Below the pieces are notes generated by a model that saw only the letters and a program-made list of their open reading frames with translations, made no database searches and was not told where the DNA came from. From Bdellovibrionales bacterium (lineage in GTDB: Bacteria > Bdellovibrionota > Bdellovibrionia > Bdellovibrionales > UBA1609), in the NCBI GenBank assembly GCA_020434645.1, contig JAGRAK010000080.1, forward strand, positions 1-8,221: a stretch of DNA of 8,221 nucleotides. Reading direction: 5' to 3'. The translations under genes were made by a program, and so were the position numbers. Shown here in pieces: positions 1 to 5,398 of this stretch (positions are counted from its first letter, which is position 1; each line of letters starts with the position of its first letter).

Positions 1-900
1 TTTATATCGGAGAATAGCAACACGAGTTTCTAAATCAGGCATTTGGATGTCGGCAATAAGGCCCCACTCAAGTCTTGTACGGATTCGATCTTCTAATCCA
101 TTGATATCTTTGGGCATTCGATCACTTGCTACAATAACCTGCTGCCCTTTTTCAAAGAAGTCATTAAGGGTGTGGAAAAACTCTTCTTGTACGGCTTCTC
201 CTCGACCCAATATTTGGATGTCGTCCATCAATAATACATGACATTTATCCCGGTATTTTTGACGAAATTTATGCATTTCATTGCGCCGAATGCTTGAAAT
301 ACATTCATTTAAGAAGCGTTCAGCTGAACAGTAACAAATGACTAGATTGGGATATTTTTCTTTAACATGGTTACCAACGGCATTAAGTAAATGCGTTTTA
401 CCCATACCAGTCGGCCCACATATAAAGAGAGGGTTGTAATTTTCAGCACCCGGATTATTCGCAATACTATGCGATACGGCATGAGCAAACTCGTTATTTC
501 GCCCCACAACAAACGTTGAGAATGTGTATTCGGGATTGAGGGTGTCTCGGTTATGGCCGAAATTATTGGTATTTACGGAGGGATCTTTAATCGTTAACGG
601 AGCGGGTGGTTCAGAAATTAAAGGAGCCTCTTCAGCCTCCTGTTTGACCACTACTAATTCGATATGGAATGGGTGGCTGTAAACACCGGATATTTCGGTA
701 GAAATCGTTTCAAGCAAGTTTTGAGATATCCAATATTGGTGGAGTGCCGTAGGTACACTCAGTTTGATGACGTGCCCTTCAGGACTCACTTCAATATCTA
801 TTAACTGAGTGGGATTAAACCACATGATAAGTGGCTGGTTTTGCTCATTTTTAGATATGATACTGAGCTTTATTTGTTTCCACGTATTTTCAAAATTCAA
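1..900 (-). CDS. dnaA: Chromosomal replication initiator protein DnaA (C-terminal part outside window)
   Basis: DnaA is the AAA+ ATPase that binds the chromosome origin, opens it and recruits the replicative helicase. The minus strand is open from a TTG at 900-898 to the window edge, giving 300 residues. An N-terminal domain I (about 1-80, beginning NFENTWKQIKL) is followed by a variable linker rich in E and P (about 86-122), then the AAA+ core. Visible motifs are Walker A GPTGMGKT (162-169), Walker B LLMDDIQ (223-229), sensor I VIVASDR (255-261) and the arginine-finger box DRIRTRLEWGLI (271-282). Walker A departs from the common GGVGLGKT form, and the arginine-finger box has L where many DnaAs have F. 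The rest of the ATPase lid and the DNA-binding domain IV (usual total about 450-470 residues) lie outside the window. TTG was chosen because no in-frame ATG precedes domain I and an AAGGG stands 7 bases upstream. The gene diverges from rpmH. Confidence 0.95.
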   Translation of the reverse strand, partial: MNFENTWKQIKLSIISKNEQNQPLIMWFNPTQLIDIEVSPEGHVIKLSVPTALHQYWISQNLLETISTEISGVYSHPFHIELVVVKQEAEEAPLISEPPAPLTIKDPSVNTNNFGHNRDTLNPEYTFSTFVVGRNNEFAHAVSHSIANNPGAENYNPLFICGPTGMGKTHLLNAVGNHVKEKYPNLVICYCSAERFLNECISSIRRNEMHKFRQKYRDKCHVLLMDDIQILGRGEAVQEEFFHTLNDFFEKGQQVIVASDRMPKDINGLEDRIRTRLEWGLIADIQMPDLETRVAILRYK

Positions 901-907
901 GCGCCCG

Positions 908-953
908 CCCTTTTGTTGAACATTTTATAGACACAAGCAACTTCCCCAAACAA
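908..953 (-). promoter_or_regulatory. Candidate dnaA promoter and ribosome binding site
   Basis: Reading the minus strand towards dnaA, a TATAAA -10 hexamer (929-924) is preceded, 18 bases upstream, by TTGTTT (953-948), a weak -35. Transcription would begin near 917, giving a short leader. AAGGG (912-908), 7 bases before the TTG start, is the only Shine-Dalgarno-like sequence and supports that start codon. The -10 match is good and the -35 match is poor (3 of 6). This is an assignment by eye against the sigma-70-type consensus. Confidence 0.4.
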
Positions 954-998
954 TGCTCGGCAAGTTTCGTATCATAGTCGGCTTATGGATTCAACGTC

Positions 999-1027
999 TT
1001 GACGTGACAGGGCGCTTGTGGTTTTAT
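999..1027 (+). promoter_or_regulatory. Candidate promoter of the rpmH-rsmG operon
   Basis: TTGACG (999-1004, 5 of 6 to the TTGACA consensus) stands exactly 17 bases before TTTTAT (1022-1027, 4 of 6 to TATAAT). The -10 is preceded by TGG, which gives an extended -10 motif (TGn). Transcription would start near 1034, leaving a leader of about 47 bases before rpmH. It is the only convincing promoter I see upstream of the plus-strand genes, so it probably drives the whole series. Confidence 0.5.
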
Positions 1028-1080
1028 ACCGAAACTTTTACCAGTAATAATCAGTTAAGTCTTTGAAATGGAGACGTAAA

Positions 1081-1230
1081 ATGAAACGTACATATCAACC
1101 TTCTCGAAAAAGAAGAAAAAAAGTTCACGGATTTCGTGCACGGATGGCATCAAAAGATGGGCGACAAGTACTTGCACGTCGACGAAAAAAAGGACGTAAG
1201 CGCCTGGTCGTCGCGATTGGCGGGAAATAA
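1081..1230 (+). CDS. rpmH: 50S ribosomal protein L34
   Basis: L34 is a small, very basic protein of the large ribosomal subunit that packs against 23S rRNA. The 49-residue product begins with the family signature MKRTYQPSRKRRKK, followed by HGFRARM and the LARRRKKGRKRL block near residues 31-41, so the identification is secure despite the short length. It is slightly longer than the common 44-46 residues, with a VVAIGGK tail. The ATG is supported by GGAG at 1070-1073, 7 bases upstream. The gene leads the plus-strand operon, diverges from dnaA and overlaps the reading frame of rnpA. rpmH next to dnaA and rnpA is one of the most conserved gene orders in bacteria. Confidence 0.97.
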   Translation: MKRTYQPSRKRRKKVHGFRARMASKDGRQVLARRRKKGRKRLVVAIGGK

Positions 1231-1585
1231 AAATAGGGTAGCCACTCTCAAATCCCGTGCTGATTTTTCAAGAATAAAATCAAAAGGTCGTACGGTATCA
1301 AGTAATCCTTGGTTGTTAGCTAATTATAGCAAAAACGAGGATCTTGGGTTGAGGGTTGGTTGGACTATACCCGGCTATGTTGGCTCTTCGGTCGTTAGAA
1401 ATCGCTTGAAACGTTGGATCAGACAATATCTTCAATCCATTAGCGGCGAAATTCTTAATCACCAATACGACATTAATCTGGTATTTAGAAAACGTAGTTC
1501 TAACTTTTACAGTGAACTCGAACATGGAGAATTGGACGTTGCACTTAATGGGATTTTTAAAAAAATTTCGAGCACTCGCAGCTAA
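1217..1585 (+). CDS. rnpA: Ribonuclease P protein component
   Basis: RnpA is the protein subunit of RNase P. It binds the catalytic RNA and the 5' leader of precursor tRNAs and so helps produce mature tRNA 5' ends. The signature is SSVVRNRLKRWIRQYL (residues 57-72 from the TTG at 1217), containing the RNR motif, preceded by LGLRVGWTIP and the N-terminal LKSRADFSRI strand with its conserved F. Every usable start lies inside rpmH. TTG 1217 gives 122 residues, close to the usual 115-125, and a 14-base overlap suited to translational coupling. Other in-frame starts are GTG 1136 (149 residues), ATG 1157 and TTG 1172; none has a strong Shine-Dalgarno sequence. The start is therefore uncertain although the gene is not. 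The 3' end overlaps yidD. Confidence 0.93.
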   Translation: MAGNKNRVATLKSRADFSRIKSKGRTVSSNPWLLANYSKNEDLGLRVGWTIPGYVGSSVVRNRLKRWIRQYLQSISGEILNHQYDINLVFRKRSSNFYSELEHGELDVALNGIFKKISSTRS

Positions 1586-1817
1586 TATATTAGCGAACCT
1601 TTCGTCATCGTTAATAGTATTTTATCAAGTTTTCTTATCTTATATATTTGGTGGGAATTGTCGCTTTTATCCAACCTGCTCTTGTTATGCAAAAGAAGCT
1701 TTTCATAAATATGGATTTTTCACAGCGTTTGCAATTGTCTTGAAAAGAATAATTTCTTGCCGCCCATTTGGTCGACATGGCTATGACCCCGTTCCAGAGG
1801 TGAAATTTAATGTCTGA
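1548..1817 (+). CDS. yidD: Membrane protein insertion efficiency factor YidD
   Basis: YidD is a small inner-membrane-associated protein that assists YidC-dependent insertion of membrane proteins. From ATG 1548 the product is 89 residues, near the family norm. It has an N-terminal amphipathic or hydrophobic stretch (about 9-36) and then the family signature GGNCRFYPTCSCYAKEAF (35-52), ISCRPFGRHGYDPVPE (69-84), and conserved cysteines at 38, 44 and 71. In-frame alternatives are ATG 1524 and GTG 1512, giving up to 101 residues. I prefer 1548 because the conserved family start precedes the Lys/Phe-rich FLKKFRAL segment, though its ribosome binding site is weak. The gene begins inside rnpA (38-base overlap) and its last 8 bases overlap the start of yidC, so translation of the three is probably coupled. 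Confidence 0.93.
   Translation: MGFLKKFRALAANILANLSSSLIVFYQVFLSYIFGGNCRFYPTCSCYAKEAFHKYGFFTAFAIVLKRIISCRPFGRHGYDPVPEVKFNV
1796..1803 (+). promoter_or_regulatory. Strong Shine-Dalgarno sequence for yidC, inside yidD
   Basis: AGAGGTGA (1796-1803) matches the anti-Shine-Dalgarno consensus over GAGGTGA and ends 6 bases before the yidC ATG at 1810. It lies within the last codons of yidD and fixes the yidC start inside the yidD frame. It is the best ribosome binding site in the window, suggesting that yidC is translated more efficiently than its neighbours. Confidence 0.75.
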
Positions 1818-3459
1818 AACTCCGTCTTCAAGCTCATTTATTGATGGAAAATTTTTAATTACAATGGTCTTAGTTTTGGGGTGCTGGTTAGGCTGGCAGG
1901 CCTATATGGCAAAGAAGTATCCTCAGCATTATCAAAGTGCCGAAAAGAAAACAGCGGGAGCGTCGGCGCCAGCAGCAGAAACTGCGGCTGGTGATACAAG
2001 TGGTGAGGCTAGTAACAAACCAGATGCTGAGCAGCATGCGGGATCAGTTGGGGCACCGGAGGCCTCACAACAAAATGTTCAAAAAAATGTGGAAGAACTT
2101 CTTTCGTATGAAGACGACATGTGGAGCTTTGACGTTTCGTCATATGGTATGGCGCTAAAAAATGTTCATCTTAAAAAGTACACAGATAGAGAGGGCAAAG
2201 CCATATCATTTGCTAGCGAACCAGGGCTTGCACTTTTTGGCTCGAGTATGGTTGGGCGAAGAGATCCAATTGAATTCACCATCAAAAAAACAGCAGATTT
2301 GGAATATGTCGGGACAGCGCAAATCGATGGTATGAAGATCACCAAAATTTTGCACATAGATTCTAATAACTATACTGTAGAGACTAAGTTGCGAGCTGAA
2401 AATCTATCAGATTCATTCACAGGTTTTGTAACTCAGTTCAACGAGAAGATACAGCCACATAAGGGTGGTGGGTTTTTAATGCCATCATTTGAACATCAAG
2501 AGTTCTATGTCAACTATGACGGGACGGACACCCGTACGGCGGTAGTTCCAGATCAACCGCTAGTTGAAAGTTTTATTCAGACTAAAATTGCCGCATTTGG
2601 TTCACAATATTTTGCGGTAGCGGTGCTTGATAAATCTCCAGTTATGGCAGAGTTCAAAGCCAGTACATTGTCAGGTGAAAATGCTATTGCGACGGGCGCC
2701 ATAACTCATAGCCTTTTAAATAAATCGAATCAGTTTGCTGTTGAATATGTGAGTTTTGCCGGGCCGAAATCCTATGAAGTATTAAAAACTATAGATGCCG
2801 ATATGACGAAGATTGTGAATCTAGGGTTTTTTAATTCCATTGCGAAGGCTGTGTTGTGGTTGATGAGAACAATACACGCAGCAATCGGCAATTGGGGTAT
2901 CGCCATTATTTTTCTAACTATAATCGTTCGCATTATAGTGCTGCCGTTTAATTTGATTGGCTATAAGCAGATGAAAGCCATGGCTAAAATTCAACCAGCC
3001 ATGAAGGCTCTTCGCGAAAAATACAAAAGTGAGCCGCAAAAATTAAATCAAGAAATGTTAGTCCTTATGAAGGACGCCAAAGCTAATCCGTTAGGTGGAT
3101 GCCTACCAATGTTTTTACAGATCCCAATATTTTTTGCTCTTTATCAAGTGATTGGTCAGAGCATTGATTTGTATCAAGCCCCATTCATGCTGTGGATTCA
3201 TGATTTAAGTTTAAAAGATCCGTATTATGTTTTGCCGGCGCTGATGGGCATAACAATGTTCATCCAGCAGAAAATTACACCGAATACTATGGAGCCCGCC
3301 CAACAAAAAGTGATGATGTTCATGCCAATATTCTTCACTTTTTTGATGGTGTCACTGCCAAGTGGTCTTACTCTATATATATTTGTCAGTTCAGTTTTTG
3401 GAGTCGTACAACAACTTTATTTTATGAGAGATAATAACCCCGTAACTGTTAGGGCCTAA
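1810..3459 (+). CDS. yidC: Membrane protein insertase YidC (long Gram-negative form)
   Basis: YidC inserts and folds inner-membrane proteins, alone or with the Sec translocon. The 549-residue protein has an N-terminal membrane anchor (about 14-33), an Ala/Ser/Gly/Glu-rich low-complexity linker (about 42-92), a large extracytoplasmic P1 domain (about 100-330) and the conserved insertase core. The core has an amphipathic region and second membrane helix (about 340-383) with the hydrophilic-groove arginine R374 in IIVRIIVLP. A charged cytoplasmic hairpin follows (about 385-425, including MKAMAKIQPAMKALREKYK), then GGCLPMFLQIPIFFALYQV (429-447) and further helices around 472-486 and 500-536. The P1 domain and length fit a diderm bacterium. 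The C-terminal tail after the last helix is short, without the long basic extension of some YidC2/Oxa1 proteins. Its position after yidD and before a KhpB/Jag gene is typical. Confidence 0.97.
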   Translation: MSETPSSSSFIDGKFLITMVLVLGCWLGWQAYMAKKYPQHYQSAEKKTAGASAPAAETAAGDTSGEASNKPDAEQHAGSVGAPEASQQNVQKNVEELLSYEDDMWSFDVSSYGMALKNVHLKKYTDREGKAISFASEPGLALFGSSMVGRRDPIEFTIKKTADLEYVGTAQIDGMKITKILHIDSNNYTVETKLRAENLSDSFTGFVTQFNEKIQPHKGGGFLMPSFEHQEFYVNYDGTDTRTAVVPDQPLVESFIQTKIAAFGSQYFAVAVLDKSPVMAEFKASTLSGENAIATGAITHSLLNKSNQFAVEYVSFAGPKSYEVLKTIDADMTKIVNLGFFNSIAKAVLWLMRTIHAAIGNWGIAIIFLTIIVRIIVLPFNLIGYKQMKAMAKIQPAMKALREKYKSEPQKLNQEMLVLMKDAKANPLGGCLPMFLQIPIFFALYQVIGQSIDLYQAPFMLWIHDLSLKDPYYVLPALMGITMFIQQKITPNTMEPAQQKVMMFMPIFFTFLMVSLPSGLTLYIFVSSVFGVVQQLYFMRDNNPVTVRA

Positions 3460-3472
3460 GAAGGAGTCACAA

Positions 3473-4018
3473 ATGACAGGATTTCTAAGTAAATTATTCG
3501 GAAAAAAAGAAGAGAGCGCAAATTCCGCTCCAGAGCTTATACATAATGTTTTGGAAGAGTTACTGCAAACTGCAGATCTAGATTTTAGTTTTGAGGTCAC
3601 TCAAGCTCAAGATAACGCAGGGGAAGTATCAGTCGAATTATTTGGCGGAGACGAAGAGTTACTTCGCGCTCGCGAAGGTCAACTTTTAGATGCAATCCAG
3701 CTATTCTTAACTAGAGTTGTTCAACATAGAATGCGTGATGAGCGAGTTATTATTAATGTAGACAACGAAGGATATCGTGAACAGGCAAATCAAGAGCTTG
3801 TCGATTTAGCGGAAAAACTTAAAAACGTTGCATTAGATAAGGGCAAGCCTGTTTATTTTAGAGCACTGGCTCCACGTGATCGAAAAGTTATTCATCAATA
3901 TCTTGCTGAAGACGGGCGTGTAAAAAGCCGTTCTATCGGTGAGGGTTTATATAAGAAAATCAAAATATTTCCAACCAAGGGTGAGCCACAACTCGAGCAA
4001 GCAACGGAACAGCACTAG
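3473..4018 (+). CDS. khpB: KH/R3H-domain RNA-binding protein (KhpB/Jag/EloR family)
   Basis: Members of this family bind RNA and, where studied in Gram-positive bacteria, influence cell elongation and division together with KhpA. Of the 181 residues, about 22-95 form a KH-like domain and about 96-167 an R3H domain. The R3H signature is R137-x3-H141 in LAPRDRKVIHQYL, followed by GRVKSRSIGEGLYKKIKIF. The KH segment LRAREGQLLDAIQ aligns with the family's LIGRRGQTLDALQ, but the GxxG loop reads AREG (66-69), lacking the first glycine. The protein begins with only about 20 residues (MTGFLSKLFGKKEE) before the KH region, so the separate Jag_N domain of Firmicutes members appears absent. AAGGAG (3461-3466) supports the ATG. 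It sits 13 bases after yidC. The family call is firm; the cellular role in this organism is inferred. Confidence 0.88.
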   Translation: MTGFLSKLFGKKEESANSAPELIHNVLEELLQTADLDFSFEVTQAQDNAGEVSVELFGGDEELLRAREGQLLDAIQLFLTRVVQHRMRDERVIINVDNEGYREQANQELVDLAEKLKNVALDKGKPVYFRALAPRDRKVIHQYLAEDGRVKSRSIGEGLYKKIKIFPTKGEPQLEQATEQH

Positions 4019-4027
4019 TCATGAATA

Positions 4028-5398
4028 ATGTTCTCACTTGAGCGCGATCAAGATACAATATGTGCAATAGCGACTTCAGCAGGCGCTGGAGCTATTGCGC
4101 TTGTTCGTTTAAGTGGTGAGCACTCAATTGACGTAGTAAGAAGCATTGCTCCGTTTATCCCAGTAAATCCTGAAAGCCATAAAATTTATTATGGTTATTT
4201 GATTGATCCTAGTACTCAACAAGAGGTTGATGAGGTTTTAATATCTCATTTTGCTAAGGGTAAATCTTTTACAGGTGAGATGTCTTTTGAGATTTCTTGT
4301 CATGGTAGTCCTTTGATAGCTCAACAAATAATCAACTGTTTGATTCAGGCTGGAGTACGTCTCGCGCAAAAGGGTGAGTTTACATATCGTGCTTTTAAAA
4401 GTGGTCGAATTGATTTAGCCCAGGCGGAGGGTGTGTTGTCCGTAATAGAAAGTCAATCGGCTATAGGGTCTAGAATGGCTTTAAGACAGTTGCGCGGGCA
4501 GTTTTCTACGCAACTTCATATCATTGAAGATCAACTCACATGGTGTTTATCGCGTCTTGAGGCAAATTTAGATTTTGCAGCAGAGTTTATCGAGTTTGCC
4601 GCTGTCGAAGAAATTTTAGAACGAGCAAGATCAGCGCAATTGAATATTCAAAAGATGATATCAAGTTACAAGCTTGGGCGAACACTGCGCAAAGGTTTAA
4701 AGATCGCACTTGTAGGATCACCAAATGTAGGTAAATCAAGCTTGTTAAACTGTTTGTCTAAGCAAGAGCGTGCAATTGTTTCTCCTATTGCGGGGACTAC
4801 TCGTGATGTAATTGAAATCGACATTAATATTGATGGCCACAGTGTTACATTTGCTGACACAGCTGGGCTTAGAACAACCCAAGATCAAATTGAAACTTTG
4901 GGCGTTGCAAAAACAGTTCAAACCATTTTTGATGCAGATGTAATTTGTTACATCGCTGATGCAATTCGAACAGAGACATTTTCTTTACCAGAAGAGTTGT
5001 TCAACATCGACAAACCCGTCATACATGTAATGAATAAAGCGGATTTACCTAACAACATGAGTCTTTCTGAATCTGTTGGTGGTTTAGATTTATTTATACC
5101 ACTGAGTGCGCATACTGGATCAGGTCTTGATATTTTAATTAATAAAATTCGTGAATTTTTATTTGTACAACACGAAGAAAATTCAATTGTTATAACAAGC
5201 GCACGGCATTATGAACTTTTATCTCGCGCAGATGAACACTTAAGTCGCGCCATTGCTCTACTGATAGATAATGCAAGCCCTGAGTTTATCATTTCTGAAA
5301 TGAATGAAGTGCTGAGAGCTTGTTTTGAAATACTCGGTAAGCAGTATGATGATGAAGTTTTAGATCGCGTGTTTAAAGATTTTTGTTTAGGTAAATAA
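4028..5398 (+). CDS. mnmE: tRNA uridine-5-carboxymethylaminomethyl modification GTPase MnmE
   Basis: MnmE is a dimerising GTPase that, with MnmG, adds an aminomethyl or carboxymethylaminomethyl group to C5 of the wobble uridine (U34) of certain tRNAs. The N-terminal folate-binding domain begins DTICAIATSAGAGAIALVRLSG (split across 9-30). The helical linker shows GEFTYRAFKSGRIDLAQAE (116-134). The G domain, inserted in the helical domain, has G1 GSPNVGKS (230-237), G2 GTTRD (256-260), G3 DTAG (277-280) and G4 NKAD (336-339). E289 in the following switch segment aligns with the catalytic glutamate of E. coli MnmE (E282). The C-terminus is FCLGK, the required C-(I/L/V)-G-K end with Cys453. At 456 residues it is full length. 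The ATG has little Shine-Dalgarno support, so coupling to the preceding gene 9 bases upstream is likely. Its stop overlaps mnmG. Confidence 0.97.
   Translation: MFSLERDQDTICAIATSAGAGAIALVRLSGEHSIDVVRSIAPFIPVNPESHKIYYGYLIDPSTQQEVDEVLISHFAKGKSFTGEMSFEISCHGSPLIAQQIINCLIQAGVRLAQKGEFTYRAFKSGRIDLAQAEGVLSVIESQSAIGSRMALRQLRGQFSTQLHIIEDQLTWCLSRLEANLDFAAEFIEFAAVEEILERARSAQLNIQKMISSYKLGRTLRKGLKIALVGSPNVGKSSLLNCLSKQERAIVSPIAGTTRDVIEIDINIDGHSVTFADTAGLRTTQDQIETLGVAKTVQTIFDADVICYIADAIRTETFSLPEELFNIDKPVIHVMNKADLPNNMSLSESVGGLDLFIPLSAHTGSGLDILINKIREFLFVQHEENSIVITSARHYELLSRADEHLSRAIALLIDNASPEFIISEMNEVLRACFEILGKQYDDEVLDRVFKDFCLGK

Larger units (their letters stand above)
901..1080. other. Divergent dnaA-rpmH intergenic region
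   Basis: This 180-bp gap holds a candidate promoter in each direction. In many bacteria the gap next to dnaA contains DnaA boxes (TTATCCACA-like) and all or part of oriC. I read both strands and found no exact or one-mismatch box. The nearest is TTATAGACA at 925-933, with two mismatches, and it overlaps the candidate dnaA -10. I saw no AT-rich iterons or long repeats here. The origin may lie on the other side of dnaA, outside the window. Confidence 0.5.

Noticed and set aside
874..889. A second parS-like sequence near the start of dnaA (TGTTTCCACGTATTTT).
   Set aside because: It has an extra base in the left arm and no right arm, so it is not palindromic; the resemblance is limited to TGTTTC and CACGT.
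897..923. An eight-codon upstream ORF on the minus strand (ATG at 923-921, product MFNKRAGA) whose TGA overlaps the dnaA TTG start, suggesting a coupling leader peptide.
   Set aside because: The ATG lies next to the candidate -10 hexamer (929-924) and upstream of the expected transcription start, so it would not be in the mRNA from that promoter. It also has no ribosome binding site.
1937..2158. A plus-strand frame inside yidC that gives a very Arg/Gln-rich product.
   Set aside because: It is an out-of-frame reading of the repetitive Ala/Ser/Gly linker and P1 start of YidC; the composition is a by-product of that low-complexity DNA.
4021..4041. ATG at 4021 between khpB and mnmE as an alternative mnmE start or small ORF.
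   Set aside because: Its frame stops after six codons, while ATG 4028 leads directly into the conserved MnmE N-terminus.
4937..4954. An inverted repeat in mnmE (GATGTAA, TTTG loop, TTACATC), considered as a hairpin or terminator.
   Set aside because: It has only a 7-bp AT-rich stem in the middle of a coding region with no T-run; this is well within chance.
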